Shown in pieces: positions 32,649-45,164 of a stretch of 64,000 nt of DNA (position 1 is its first letter; every line of letters begins with the position of its first letter). A program made the translations under genes and the position numbers. The stretch is from NCBI GenBank assembly GCA_914767885.1, contig CAJZBQ010000015.1:744001-808000 (forward strand), written 5' to 3'. Origin of the DNA: Blepharisma stoltei. Lineage: Eukaryota; Ciliophora; Heterotrichea; Heterotrichida; Blepharismidae. The notes under the pieces were generated by a model, which ran no database searches, was not told the origin of the DNA, and saw only the letters and a program-made list of their open reading frames with translations.

Positions 32649-32940
32649 TGAAAATAATAATAAAATGGATACGTACGGAAATGGTTTTTACCCGTAAACC
32701 TTTCCTCCTCTGCAATTTTATTATTATAGGGTTTGGTTTATTTGATACGCCTTTATCCATAATGCCAAATATGGCTTATCGCATAGAGTAAATCACTTGG
32801 CCAAGGGTATTAGGACGCATAGGGGTTTTTCCGCTTGGCACATCCAAGTAGGGTGATACTTAGGCTGAACACATACAGAGTCAAGCCTGGAGCAAGTTTT
32901 TAACGCGATCGAAGAAGAAGAAGAAAAAGTTTTTATATAA
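32649..32940 (-). mobile_element. Probable retroposon fragment with (TTA)n-type tail
   Basis: Shares with 29529-29957 both the tail on the minus strand (CCATTTTATTATTATT) and a body block (GGGGTTTTTCCGCTTGGCAC, AGGCTGAACACA). The distal border is unclear and no target duplication was identified; a short (GAA)n run lies at ~32913. Confidence 0.55.
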
Positions 32941-33502
32941 CCCTACCCTACTCCAATTAGCAAAAGCACACGCGAAAGCAAACACAAAAAACAAGAAAAG
33001 CAAAAGCATAACAACAGCGACACACCAGTGTGCCCATTCAGCCTTTTTTTTTTTCCTTTTTTTTTTTTTGGCTTGTTTGCGTTTTCAGGCCCTTTCAAAA
33101 TCTCTGGGGTTACCCACAACTCCCCCATCATCTGAGCTTCCACAAGTCCCACAACTCCGATCCCAAAAGAGACCAACAACCCCAAAGAGCCACAACTGGC
33201 AGTTTTCTCTCGGCAGCAAGCCCTTCCCCATAAAAGACGCAATCGAGGAAGACTTTCTAGCCCTTTTGGTGGAGTTGTTTAGAATGCTTGCTGGGCAAAA
33301 TATCTGCTGAACTCTTCGATTGAGAGAGTTAAAAAGGAGACTCTGGTATTACTCCCTGTTGAAGAGAGCATCATTTTAAAATTCTGATTAATCTTAATCT
33401 TAGTTAAGAAAAATTTGTAATTTTGACTAAAGCTTTCTTTAGAGACCACAAACTTCATAGTATCAATTTCATTTTTATAATTAGATTATAAGCAGTCTTA
33501 AA

Positions 33503-33956
33503 AAATAAACATTTCCCGCACATAATGGTGCTTTTGCGCCAAAATTTGGAAGTGCTTATCCTGTCAATTCTGAAAGGAGTTGCAGTATGAGAGGAGATTT
33601 TGCGTCAGCGGTAGTCTCTTCGGTGCTGAATCCATGGAGTGTAGGAGTTGAAGCGAAGATGGAAGCATGGTGCAATGGACGATGGCATGGAGACAGCACA
33701 TGATGATCCAAAATGTTAAAAAATGTTAAACTGAAGAAAATAAAATTTTAGTGAACCTTGAAGATACCTAAATTGTCAATTGAGTTGATGCTAGAGTTGT
33801 AGCTGGATCTAATGCTGCAGTAATGCTTGTGTTTTTTCCTGGAATCGTTGATGTTGTTGCCGCTACATTGATGATACTGCAAAAGACTTATTGATTTTAA
33901 TTATGAGAAATAAAAACTAAAGGCACCTCGGGTGCGATAAAGCATAATTTATTATT
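33503..33956 (+). mobile_element. Retroposon with 3' hairpin and TTA tail, 18-bp TSD
   Basis: Identical 18-bp repeats ATTATAAGCAGTCTTAAA at 33485-33502 and 33957-33974 enclose 454 bp. The 3' end has a tight hairpin GGCACCTCGGGTGC, then GATAAAGCATAATTTATTAT. A similar hairpin plus tail (ACACCTTATGTGT GATAAAAC) occurs at ~42505-42540, indicating a dispersed family whose 3' end is probably recognised by a partner reverse transcriptase. Confidence 0.83.
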
Positions 33957-35746
33957 ATTATAAGCAGTCTTAAAGGATTTAGAAAAGAAATTTGAAAATA
34001 TTAGAATTAATCCTCATTTTTGACTAGCTGATACTATCACTAAGTTTATAGAGAATTTACATTGAAACTAAATTATAATTTTAACTAATGCAGGGACTAT
34101 GACTCTGAGTTATTGAAAAAATCAGATGAATTAATTGGAAAAATTAATTCAGATGTATTTCTAAGAAATTTACCAGTAATTAGTGGTTAGTTTTTGAGAA
34201 GAATCACAATATTATGCCAAGTTAATTATCTGGAATTTTGAGAATTAAAAGGCTATGATAACTGAGTATTTTGGACTTCCAAACCCAGCAATTGGCTTTT
34301 TAAGCTCTCCTGCTTTATTTTGTATTAATTCCTTTACTTTTCATATACAAAATAACGCGAAGTTAATTTTATCATGTAAGGCTAATTTAAATATCTAGGT
34401 CTTGCACATGAATATTTCGATTATTAAGAGATTCAAGTGCAATTCGGATGCCACTATAAGTTTCTCAATCTATATTAAAGTAATTTTACTTTATAAGGTT
34501 AAAATCTGAAATGAGTGATATGACGTATCTACCAACTCCCTCTGTATTAAGCAAATTCTTGATTTTTATGGCTTTATCATAAAATTTTCAAATAGTAAAT
34601 TAAAATAAATAGATCAAATTTGCTATTATTGGGTTGAATACCCAAAATTTGAATTTCTCGCTTATTATCTGAAAATCCCCTAATAATAAACAAATTTGTT
34701 TGCTAATCAAAAATAACTTTTGGCAAAAAAACTTAAAAAAATAAAAAGAATTGCTTATTCTGGGGTGAATAAGGTTCATTTTTATAAAATGAGCTCTTTC
34801 GAATTTTAATAAAAATTTGGCTATAATTGTTCTTAACAATCAATGGCAAAAGAATTAACAATTTAGCTAAAACAGCTAATTATTGTCAAGAAATTCAAAT
34901 TTAATCACTATATTAAATTTTTTTTAAACATTAAATAAATAATATAGTGCTTCAATGACTCTTTACGCTGATTTCTGCTTTCCCTAAGATTAAAATATTA
35001 AATTTTAATGTTTTATCATTTGAGTTTAGATGAAAAATTGAAGACTATAGCAATTATCGAGACACTCTTAACTTCTCTATGAGCTCTTACAAAAGATTAA
35101 GCTGATGCTATCACTTTTAAATTATGTTTAATGGATTTTCCTAGGGTGGCTTAAGCTCTAGGACTGCCTAATAGGATTGTGTGAAGATATAGATTTTTAA
35201 TTGAAAAATCTCAGTTAACTGTATGTAAGAAACAAAAATAAGACAGGAAAGCTTTGCTATAAATTATAGATTATTAGAAAAGTTCAAGATACGGCCTTTT
35301 AGTGTGCTTATTTATCATTCAATAAACGAAATCAAACGAAGAAGAAGTTGGCAACAAATAAAAAAAAGAAATAAATCAAGAGATATTATTTAAGTCATAA
35401 TAAATCGGATATATGCAGCACATTATTATAATTAATTTTCTATTGTTTAGTTCTCTTAAAAACCAGATTTTTCTTAAGTACTTGAAACTCTTATTAAATT
35501 CGTATATTCATCAAATGCCCAGCCCTCTGAATATATCCAAATCTAATTCATATATAGCGTTTTTTCTTGATATTTTTTTTTACTCTATTATTATAATTTC
35601 CACAATAATATAATCATATATTATTTTTTTTTAAAACTTTTTAATCAAATGCATCATAAACGCACCCTCAAAAAAATCCCAAATCTATTAATTTCTTCAT
35701 TATCATAATTACGATAAATTTCAATAACTTTTACATATTAAATTAA

Positions 35747-38264
35747 ATGTTCAGAGGCGAGTCCTTTCCCTATGAAAAGCGCCCACCCAGTACTTCTGGC
35801 TCTTTATCCGGAAGTTCCTATCAATCCTACCCTCTACACTCAAATGACGCCCGAGGTAATTTTAAAGTTGTAATAAGAGTCCGGCCACCTTTGCCAAGAG
35901 AAATCGACCCAGTCCACGGTTTCCGCAGCATAATTGAAGTTTCTCCTGACAATAAGCGAATAACCCTACAAGAATACCTAGGTGCAGCCGCCAATGATGA
36001 AGAAAGAGAACTCGACATCTCCGAAAACCCCGGACTCGCCACTTTCCATCATTTTACCTTTGACTATGTCTATGACCAAGACTCCACACAGGTCCAAGTA
36101 TATGATAGAACTGCCAGACAGGCAGTTTTATCAGTTCTAGAAGGCTACAACGCAACTTTATTAGCCTACGGACAAACAGGTACAGGGAAAACTTATACAA
36201 TGGAAGGCTTTAAATATAACTCGACTGACCCACAACGTGGGATTGTTCCTCGTGCAAGTGAAGAAATTTTCAAAATCATTGAATCTTCACAGAGCCAAAA
36301 TGTTACATTTATGGTGAGGGCGAGCTATTTACAAATTTATAATGAATTTATATCAGATCTGCTGAAACCGGAACGAGGGACATTACAGATAAGAGAAGAA
36401 AAAAGACGAGGGGTGTTTGTGGAAGGACTGAGTGAATGGGCCGTGAGGTCGGCGACTGATATTTGTTCACTTATGCAGAAAGGAGAAATGACGAGGGCGA
36501 CGGCTTCTACGAAAATGAATGATTTGAGCAGCCGCAGCCATGCGGTTTTTATTATATATATATTTTTATAATGATTTTGAAAAATTTTTAACTTTTATAA
36601 TGAAAATATTTTATTAAAAAAAAAATAGAATAATTGTGGAGCATATGATGACGACTGAGCTGGAAGGGTCTGATGACATTTCTAAAGACATTAAAGTTGG
36701 GAAACTTAACCTTGTCGATCTTGCTGGGAGTGAAAGAGTTAGGCTGACTGGAGCTACTGGAAAACGTCTAGAAGAATCTAAAAAAATCAACCAAAGCTTA
36801 TCAGCACTTGGAAATGTGATTGCAGCTCTTACAGACACCAAGCCAAGGACTCATATCCCTTATAGAGACTCCAAGCTGACCCGTCTATTAGAAGACTCTT
36901 TAGGTGGGAACTGCATAACTACCATGATGGCCATGATTTCCCCTTCCAACGACTCTTTTGGTGAATCTTTATCTACTGTAAAATTCGCTAATCGTGCCAA
37001 AAACATCAAAAATGCCCCTCGAATCAATGAAGATGTGGACCAAAAAACCCTTATAAGGAAATATGAAGTAGAGCTCGCCAAGCTTCGTCACGAATTAGAT
37101 GCCAAAAACCGTAGCATGTATGATATGGAAAAAGTCATTGAGCTTGAAGACCAGCGCAAGCAAGCTGAAGCAGACAAAGAAGCCGCCATAGAAGCTTTAG
37201 AAATGAGGTCAAAAGAATTTTTAATAGAAAAAGAAGAAAAAAGAAAGCTTGAAGAAAGGATCAAAATGATGAATTCCCAGCTGCTCGTAGGAGGCAAAAA
37301 ACTTGAAGAAACCCCACAGTTTATTATTGCGTTAGAAGAAAAACAAAAAGCCATAAGAAAAGAATATGAAGGGAGGCTGCAAGAAATAGAGCAGGAGCGG
37401 CAACAAATTGAAGAAGATAAAGCGCAGATTGATAGGTATAAACAGTTATTGTTAAGGCAAAGGGATATTATGATAGCGCTGACTGCTAGGCTTAATGAAA
37501 GAGATGATACCATTATACAGCTACAAGAGGAGCTAGACGCTTATGATAGAATCCATAGAGAGACTGAAGAAAATTTAGAATACCAAACAGCCAGATGTCA
37601 ACAGCTAGAAGATTTATTGAAAAATCATGGCATGAATGTACCGACTGCTGAAATCCCTGAATCCAACCATTATAAAGAACCTAAAAGATACCCGCCTTAT
37701 TCTACTGATACAGTCACTTTGGACAATGAAAGCTTCCTGCCTTTACAAATGCTGACAAGTGAAGAAAAAATTGCTGAATTGACCCAAATTATAGAAAACC
37801 AAAAAGGAGAAATTGACAGGCTTATTGGGAGTATTAATGCCTATAAGCAGCCTGTAGAGCCGAAATCAAGAGATGTGCAGGCAAATTTGACGTCTTTGCA
37901 GGCTAGTAATGAAAGGTATTTGGCAGAAAAACAAGCAATAAGTGGGATTTTGGAAAATGACGTACTAAAGTATATAGAAGAAATTTATGAAGGGGTTAGA
38001 GGGAATAGCATTCCACCAAATCAGCTGCTTCAAGAAATGCAGGGCTTATTCCAGTCAGTGTCTCAAGCTTTATCTATAGTAAAAAATGAAAAAAGTAGCA
38101 GAAATGTCCAGTTGAGGATACCCACACAGTCAGCGCCGGTCAAGGAAAATAATCCTCCACAGATTGTGCAGCAGAAAGAAAAAGTGGGGAATGGGAGGAG
38201 GCCATTAACGGTGGATGAAATGCTGATGATGAAACGCCAAGAACAGCAAAGGAAAAGAGAATAA
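35747..38264 (+). CDS. Kinesin with N-terminal motor (813 aa)
   Basis: Join 35747-36556 and 36633-38264 (814 codons). Motor domain ~38-390: [13 protein letters not shown]-loop GQTGTGKT at 142-149, [12 protein letters not shown], switch [12 protein letters not shown], switch [11 protein letters not shown], and [19 protein letters not shown]. The neck and stalk follow immediately ([15 protein letters not shown]) with long coiled coil to ~545, a non-helical linker and a Gln-rich tail. Plus-end-directed N-kinesin layout; the subfamily cannot be fixed from sequence alone. A 76-bp IES splits the motor between VFII and IVEHMMT, in the strand after switch I, so an unexcised copy would be inactive. 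Confidence 0.95.
36557..36632. other. IES, 76 bp
   Basis: AT-rich, TA-bounded insert inside the kinesin motor domain; excision joins HAVFII to IVEHMM. Confidence 0.93.
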
Positions 38265-38812
38265 ATTTAATGAAAATTTAAGTTAATTGTGATAAGTTAT
38301 GAAAAGTGTTGGGCATTATATTTTGTAAAATTTTGGTATGATTGTATTTAATTTGAATTTTTAATTGATATTGCATTGGAGCTAAATTTGTAATTTTTGT
38401 AAAATGGGGCGAGGATAAATATAATATGGTTTTTTAGCCATCCTCAAAAACTGTAAAGAAGAAGCTGCATGCATTGATTACTACAGAAGCATGGCGACCT
38501 TCTTTTAGCTTTTCGATCATACAAGCAACTATCATAAGGTTCGATGCACTTTTAATTAAACTTTATTGGCAAAATGCTAGTATTTGCACTTAATCGAATC
38601 CAATTGTTTCTACTTTGTCCAGAAAGCAACAATTTTGCGAGAAAATCCTCAATATTAATATATTTTTTTCCTAAAAAGTTAGGGCTTTTCTTTTTCAGCA
38701 TGATTAATTTTTGATATCTTACATTAATTGCTTTGAGTCCGAAAATATTTTTGTAGATGAAAATTAATCTCATAATTATGCACATAAAATAGCTCATTCT
38801 CTAGCTCTATAA
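38265..38812. other. Intergenic region with an MDR pseudogene fragment
   Basis: 38460-38570 matches the minus-strand MDR genes (CCTTCTTTTAGCTTTTCGAT against CCTTCTTTTAGCTTTTCGAC at ~41430), degraded and alone. The minus-strand frame at 38552-38797 shows no domain. The remainder is AT-rich. Confidence 0.65.
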
Positions 38813-40656
38813 ATGGCTACTAAGCGATGTTTTGTGCAAAGCTGTGGGCTGGAAGTTCATTATGCATGCCTATGTTTGTCTCCTGAAATTTACTCGTGTG
38901 AATTCCATATCGGAGAGCATCTTAAAGTGCCTAAAAGGACCCATAACATTGTTTCTGTTTATCTCGAGCCTTGCACAGAGACAAAAGATGCAGTCCTTGG
39001 CTTTCTTCTAAAAGAAAAACTCAAAAAAGAAAAATTAAAAGCAAAGATTGCATCATCCTTCTCCCAAAATCTCTTCGTATCAGAAAACAGTCTTGAAGAA
39101 AGCCTAAGAAAGTTAGATTCTGATTTATATGAAATTTCTAGCTGAATTGAAAAAATTTCTCAAACTCAAAAAATATCAAAATTCGATGAAGACCCGCTTT
39201 TACAGCTACTGACTTTAGAGCCTGGCTTAGCTTCTGAAAAAGTTAAAGAAATGATTCCAGCAGAATCAGAAACATATAACAACGTTAAGTATTTTTGCAG
39301 TCTTAATAAAGAAATCGAGAAAATAATTGAAAATTACATCAAAAATAAATTTGAAGCACTTTTGGATAAAAAATTATCCAATTTAGAAAAAAGACTAGGC
39401 GAAAGTGATAAAAAAAATAATGAAAAGATAGAAAATGTGAATCATTCTATTTTAGAACTGGTATTTGAAAGTAAAAAGAATAAAAAAATAATTGAAAATT
39501 TAAATCAAGAAAATCATCAAATCCAGATTGAATCTATTCAAACTCAACTGAATTCTGCTTTAAGTTTAATTAGAAAGACTGAGACTGAAATGAATCAATT
39601 AAAGAGCCAGATAAATCAAAACATTTCACATCAATTATTAATTCTTCAAGAATTGCAGGCTAAAAAATCTGAAATTTTAAGCAGAACTAAAAATAGTCAA
39701 GAAATAGAGCAAGAGTTCAGAAAGACTTGCAAGTATCAGAGTCTTTATTCAAACTATAGCCCAATGATAAGCCAAGCTTACCAGGAATATATCAATGCTT
39801 ATCATCAAAACACATCTCTTTATCTGATTAAGATATGCTCTTAAGGATCTAAGTTATAGCTATTTTACCTAATCAATTCGTCTGAGACTCAAAATAATAT
39901 TCAAACACCTCAAAGGGTATAATTAAACACAACGCTAATTTGATCATTTATGACACTGAAAATGAAAATGAGCATGTAGAAATTTTGGAAAATTTATCTA
40001 TAGATGAAACAGGCTGCCTAACTTTAGTTCCAAACAGCAAATTATTAGATAGACATTACTTCCTAGATCTTATGACAGATCATAACTATGAAGCTAGCAA
40101 TCTGCCTTCAGGTCCTGAAATCTACTGCTACTCATCAGCTATATATTTTAACAGAAATATCTACTTCTTTGGAGGTTACGTCCATGGTTTATGTCGTACA
40201 ACATCTCTTAAATTTGATTTAGATAGAAATAAATGAATTGGATTAACTCCATTGCCAGAACCTGATCAATCTTGCCATAGTATAATAGTCAATAGAAATA
40301 TTTTGATTTCTGGATTACGCAATAGACATCTTTTGCATTATTCAATTGATAATAACTCTTTTACAGTAATGCCTCATAAATTTGCAGCGGATAAAAGAAA
40401 AATCCTTATCAATGTAGGGAAGTTGTATTTAATTGAGTGTGATGATGGGCATATATATGAAAGCTATTATATAGACGAATATGGAAGCGATTTGAGTGGC
40501 GAACTGGCTTGGAGAGTAATAGGGAAATCGATAATCAATATTTCTCCTCTTCAAGTTTATTATACTTATAATAAAGGCGCAATTTATATCGCAACAGACT
40601 TGGACCAAAGATATTACAAGTTTGATTTAAATCTAAAAAAATTGACGAGGCTTTAA
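38813..40656 (+). CDS. B-box-like zinc finger, coiled-coil, Kelch-type protein (585 aa)
   Basis: Join 38813-39835 and 39922-40656 (586 codons), with TGA-Trp in EISSWIEK and RNKWIGLTP. The N-terminus has a Cys/His array CFVQSCGLEVHYACLCLSPEIYSCEFH..H (written here only in outline; residues 5-40) like a B-box or MYND-type finger. Coiled coil spans ~100-310 (LNQENHQIQIESIQTQLNSA). The C-terminal third has Kelch-type repeats: YCYSSAIYFNRNIYFFGGYV, LKFDLDRNKWIGLTPLPEPD, HSIIVNRNILISG, with the typical F-D-...-N-W pattern. It is related to the B-box-like genes at 61159 and 63947. Role probably scaffolding; no ligand known. Confidence 0.82.
39836..39921. other. IES, 86 bp
   Basis: TA-bounded; joins SLYLIKI to IKHNANLIIYD at the coiled-coil/Kelch boundary, in frame. 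Confidence 0.8.
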
Positions 40657-40868
40657 TTAAATTAAATCTCATAATTGGTTAATAAAAGCCATATTGCATA
40701 ATTAAAATAAACTTCAAATATGATAACAGACCGACCTTTAACCCCTTCTATTGTACTTATTTCGTAATTTAAATGTTAAAAGATTAATTTTCAATTGGTT
40801 TGAATATTATCAAGAATTTATCAAATTCCGTATATATGCAATAATCTCAATTAAATAATTAGTCAATA

Positions 40869-41870
40869 TTAAGATCTTCTTGTTCTGACTAAGAACTTGG
40901 AATCAGTTTTCTTATCAGCATATTGTTTCAGCGCATCTTTAACCCCATCAAGCGTCACTTCAGCTACATAATCAGTCTTCAATGCATACCCAATTAAATC
41001 TTGAACTTGATACCCAACTTCAACCCTTTTCTCAACCGTCAAACTTCTTAGCCAAGGTGCAAGAAAAAGGCCTTTTATGCTCTTATCTCCAGCCAGACTC
41101 GGCGGCATAAATTGTGCTGGCTGTCCAGAAAGTATTCCATACGCATACAAAACACCACCTTCATTCAACAAATCTATCATATCCTGAGTTGCACTTCCCG
41201 CAATTGCGTCAAATCCAATTTTTGTCCCAAGTTGTGTCGTTAAAGCTTTAACAGTGTCTTTCCACCCATCATTAGACGTATTAAAAACATGTTCAGCTCC
41301 TATTGAAATCAATATATCAGCTTGTTCTTGTCTTCTTACCAAATTAATTGTTGTGATATTCAATAATTTGCACCATCTTATAAGCATTTTCCCTATAGCT
41401 GAAGCTGCCGCATTAATAATTACGGATTTATGGTTTCCTTCTTTTAGCTTTTCGACCATTAAAGCCACAGTCATAGGGTTTATTATTAAGCTTGCGGCTT
41501 GTTCAAAAGTCACTGAATCTTTTAAAGGAAAAGCATTAAATGCGGAAGTAACTAAATAGTCTGCATAAGCCCCAAAGCCTTGGACACTAGCTTCAAATGA
41601 AACTCTTTTTCCGACAAGAGATTGAGCATATGGGTGGGCTCCGCTTTTTATGACGGTTCCACTGCCTTCGTTTCCGATAAAGTGGGGAAGAGGTTGTCTG
41701 CGATAGTGACCTAAAGCTTGCATGAGGTCGATAATGTTGATTGGGGCATATTCGACTCTGACTAAAATTTGAGTGTCTTCTAGCTCTGGAATTGGGGCTT
41801 GGTCAACTGTTAGTGAGTCTAAATCTTCATATGCATGAACTCTTATTCCTGTTATTGTATCAGCTTCCAT
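40869..41870 (-). CDS. MDR-family oxidoreductase (quinone oxidoreductase/MECR-like), copy A of array
   Basis: Uninterrupted frame of 334 codons. Start taken at the ATG of MEADTITG, conserved in all five paralogs; an upstream extension of the open frame enters a retroposon and is spurious. GroES-like N-terminal domain (QILVRVEYAPINIIDLMQAL, IGNEGSGTVIKSG, GKRVSFEASV), then a Rossmann domain (NAAASAIGKMLIRWCKLLN, NLVRRQEQADIL, GFDAIAGSATQDM). No zinc ligands of classical alcohol dehydrogenases are seen. NADPH-dependent reduction of enoyl-CoA or quinones is typical of the family. Converges with the Kelch gene. Confidence 0.92.
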   Translation of the reverse strand: MEADTITGIRVHAYEDLDSLTVDQAPIPELEDTQILVRVEYAPINIIDLMQALGHYRRQPLPHFIGNEGSGTVIKSGAHPYAQSLVGKRVSFEASVQGFGAYADYLVTSAFNAFPLKDSVTFEQAASLIINPMTVALMVEKLKEGNHKSVIINAAASAIGKMLIRWCKLLNITTINLVRRQEQADILISIGAEHVFNTSNDGWKDTVKALTTQLGTKIGFDAIAGSATQDMIDLLNEGGVLYAYGILSGQPAQFMPPSLAGDKSIKGLFLAPWLRSLTVEKRVEVGYQVQDLIGYALKTDYVAEVTLDGVKDALKQYADKKTDSKFLVRTRRS

Positions 41871-43390
41871 TTTATTATTTCCAATGGATTTATGAATAAA
41901 ATTATCTTTAATAAATGGTTGAACAATTTCTCCAAACTTTATTAAAGATGCCAATTGCACATGAAATTTGCAAAAACCCGATATTTTAAGATCTCTTTTC
42001 TTATTTACTGAGGGTTTTGGCCCAGGCCATAGGGAGTCATCTTTTTCCTGTAGCTGTCGAAGGGAGGACTTCAGCACCCGAGAGAATTCAAGGATCCTTG
42101 AAATAAAGCTACTCCCATTGTCCGTAGCAGCAGAAACCCATAAGCCGCCCACTCAAGACTGAAGTCGCAAGGCAAGGAGATAGAAGTACCGGAAGGGCAC
42201 TCATATGAGGGATAGACCCTCTGGCTGGAGTCGAAAAGCGGTGGAACCTTCCGCATGGGAGGTCTTTGGTGAATGCCTCACCAATATGGCTAATGCTTAG
42301 CTTTAATAGTATAACCTAACCTCTTTTCTTATTTAATAATCAAAAGTATGTTTTAAACTCAAAATTATTAGTATTTTATTAGATATATTAAACATTGATG
42401 AATATTAGTGGAAAAAAGTTGGCTACAAATAAAACGAAGTCAGATTGATGAAATTGACGTTCATGTTAAAGAATTCATCAAATTAATTACTAAAAATAAA
42501 AAATCAAGACACCTTATGTGTGATAAAACGTAAAATTATTACTATTATATTAAAATACATAAAATTGGATAAATTTATCTTTTGTGCTATTTATTACATT
42601 CTTTTTGGATATATATTACTTTTAAGTCAAGATAAAGAACATTCTGAGTAATTAAGGTAATTTATAATAAAATTATATATCTTATTTATCAAGGAGAAGC
42701 TTTATATTAACTTCCCCCTCTTTAAATTGAATAAAACTCCAGTTCTCATTTAAAGGGATTAATTTTTTATATATAGAATTATAAATTTTTAAAAATCAAT
42801 TCAAATATTTTTGAGTTTTTAATTTATTTTGTGAAGAATTAATTGATTCAGTGTGAAAACTGTTTAATAATAGTATACTAGCACTTTCCTATTAAATTAG
42901 GTCAAAATTAATTTTATAAAAGTTAGTATTTTTACCTATAAAAATCAAATTTGTTCCAGTTTAAAGAAATTTTACCTATGCGTGGTTACAATTTAAAAAG
43001 GGGGGTAAAAATAATTATAATGCCTTTAAGAACTTTATAATTATAATATCCTTAAAGCTATTTATATATAAGAAAAAAATGACGATATAAGTTTACTATC
43101 TAGATTATTTCAGTTGAAAATATTATCATCAGAGCAAAAATTTTTAGAATTAAAAACTGCTAATTGAATTCAAATCGAATCTTATATTTGATAGTAAAAT
43201 TCTTTTAAAATTTAAACATCTATCTAGTTTTAGTATTAATTATTAAAGTATAAAGATATGAAGAGAGAAGTCGCTCATTTTTTAAACTCATATATTTCCT
43301 ATTATAAACTTCTTTTTTTTGAGAAACCGAAGTAATTAAAACTTAAACAGCTCAATTTTGTGATTTATATTTCTAAAGAATTAGTTAAAG
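41871..43390. other. Intergenic region between MDR copies A and B, with a retroposon
   Basis: Contains the retroposon at 42008-42320. A possible 3' end of the TTA-tail family lies at ~42505-42540 (ACACCTTATGTGTGATAAAA). 42560-43390 is AT-rich with no gene. Confidence 0.6.
42008..42320. mobile_element. GC-rich retroposon upstream of MDR copy A, 15-bp TSD
   Basis: Identical 15-bp repeats CTCTTTTCTTATTTA at 41993-42007 and 42321-42335 enclose 313 bp of GC-rich sequence. It starts ~125 bp upstream of the MDR copy A start codon and so may separate the gene from its promoter until elimination. Similarity to the other GC-rich copies is weak; orientation undetermined. Confidence 0.82.
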
Positions 43391-44395
43391 TTAATCTCTT
43401 TTTGGCCTCACTAAGAATTTGCTATCAGTCTTTTTGCCTGCATATTGCTTAAGTGCATCTTTTACACCATCTAGCGTCACTTCAGATTGATAGTCAGTCT
43501 TCAATGCATCTCCAATCAAATCTTGTATTTGATACCCGAATTCTGCCTTTTTCTCTATAGGCATATTATTGATTCATGCATGAAGGAAAACTCCTTTAAT
43601 TGCCTTATCACCTACAACAAAACTTAAAGGACTAACTTGGATTAGCTGCCCTGAAAGTCCGCCATAAATATACAAAACTCCTTTATCTTCTAATAAGTCC
43701 AGCATCTCTTGAGTTGCGCTTCCACAAATTGCATCAAAGCCAATTTTTGTCCCAAGCTGAGTTGTTAAAGCTTTAGCAGCATCTTGCCATCCTTCATCAG
43801 AAGTATTGAATACATAGTCAGCTCCAATTGAAGACAATATATCAACTTGTTCTTGCCTTCGTACTAAACCCACTGTTTTTATATTAAGCAATTTACATCA
43901 TCTTATAAGCATTTTTCCTAAAGCTGAAGCCGCAGCATTTAGGACGACTGATGTATAATTTCTTTTTTTTAATTTTTCGACCATTAAAGCAACAGTCATT
44001 GGGTTTATTATTAAACTTGCTGCTTGCTCAAAAGTTACTGAATCTCTTAATGGAAAAGCATTGAATGCAGAAACAACTGAGTAATCTGAATAAGTTCCAA
44101 AGCCAAGGACAGTAGAGTCAAATGAAACTCTTTTGCCAAGAAGAGACTGAGCATAAGGATGGCTTCCGCTTTTTACAACAGTCCCACTTCCTTCTATCCC
44201 CAACATATGAGGAAGAGATTGCCTATTATAGTGGCCAAAAGCTCTGGAGAGATCACTAACATTGATTGGAGCGCATTCAATTCTTACTAATATTTGAGTG
44301 TCTTCAAGTTCGGGAATTGGGACTTGCTCAACTATTATTGAGTCTAAATCGCCATATGAATGAATTCTTACACATGTGGCAGATTGAATTTCCAT
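43391..44395 (-). CDS. MDR-family oxidoreductase, copy B of array
   Basis: 335 codons in one frame if two TGA codons are read as Trp: LIRWCKLLN (TGG in copies A, C and D) and FLHAWINNM. The first is a direct TGG/TGA synonymous difference between paralogs. Domains as in the other copies: IEGSGTVVKSGSHPYAQSLL, FGTYSDYSVVSAFNAFPL, NAAASALGKML, GTKIGFDAICGSATQEML, DALKQYAGKKTDSKFLVRP. No IES interrupts this copy. Confidence 0.92.
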
Positions 44396-44810
44396 TTTAT
44401 TTTCTCCAAGAAATTTTACTAAAATTATCAATGACTAAATGCTCAAACCGATTTCAAAACCTTAATTAAAATTAAGGAAAAATAAATAAGGAAGCTTGGC
44501 TGCCTTCATAGCTAACTTCCTAATCTTAATGGATAATACTTAGGGACTGCTACGAATTTCTTTCAGGATGATCCATAAACGGCCTTGGACTATAAATAAA
44601 TGTAAATCGGCGTCAATCTATATCTAGTCAATGAAATAATTTTATTTATTCAATGCAATTCTAGTCCTCTAGTAATGTTTAAGAAAGGTAAGCTTAAACA
44701 TAAAGATGGAAAGAATTTAGCTTAAAAAATCGCCTATTCAACTAAATTTGTTAGCTAATATATGTCTAATTTTATTTTCTTTTAGATGATAATTAGTTAA
44801 AGCTTTGCAT

Positions 44811-45164
44811 TAACTCCTCCCCTGTAAGCGAACAAAAACATTAGAAAAATCCCTATTTTTTGCCTAAAAATCACCCCGGTGAGCGAACAAAAATGTTTTA
44901 TAAAAAAAAAAATTTTGATATATAAGTGATAATTATATAATCAAATTTGTAGCTTATCTATTTAATTTTAAACAAATTTTATTTTAAAACATAAATTTTA
45001 CAAAATAAATTAATATTTGATTTCCAATGTTTGCGAATTTGAATTTTTTTTAAAAATTTCGAAAAACAAATTTTATAAAATTTATATACAAATTTTATTA
45101 AAAAAAGAAATTAACCCCTTCAGTGAGTGAAAAAATTGTTTTGTTCGCTCATGGAAGAGGAGTA
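44811..45164. mobile_element. TIR element (CCGTGAGCGAAC family), intergenic
   Basis: About 354 bp between TA dinucleotides, lying between MDR copies B and C. Left CTCCTCCCCTGTAAGCGAAC, right complement CTCCTCTTCCATGAGCGAAC. The left arm has a second copy (CCCCGGTGAGCGAACAAAAA) and the core holds TTGATATATAAGTGATAATT. Slightly diverged ends suggest an older insertion. Confidence 0.9.

Larger units (their letters stand above)
32393..35746. other. 3.35-kb stretch without a recognisable gene; contains retroposons
   Basis: 32649-32940 resembles the retroposon at 29529-29957, ending on the minus strand in TTTTATTATTATT. 32940-33420 is GC-rich with T-runs and no conserved frame. 33503-33956 is a retroposon with an 18-bp target duplication. 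33975-35746 is AT-rich and shows nothing supportable; it includes the kinesin 5' flank. Confidence 0.6.

Noticed and set aside
32943-33310. Overlapping open frames on both strands
   Set aside because: GC-rich repeat-like segment with poly-T runs; frames exist on both strands without domains or conserved composition.
41871-42152. 93-residue N-terminal extension of MDR copy A
   Set aside because: The extension reads through non-coding sequence and a retroposon; all paralogs start at the equivalent of 41870.
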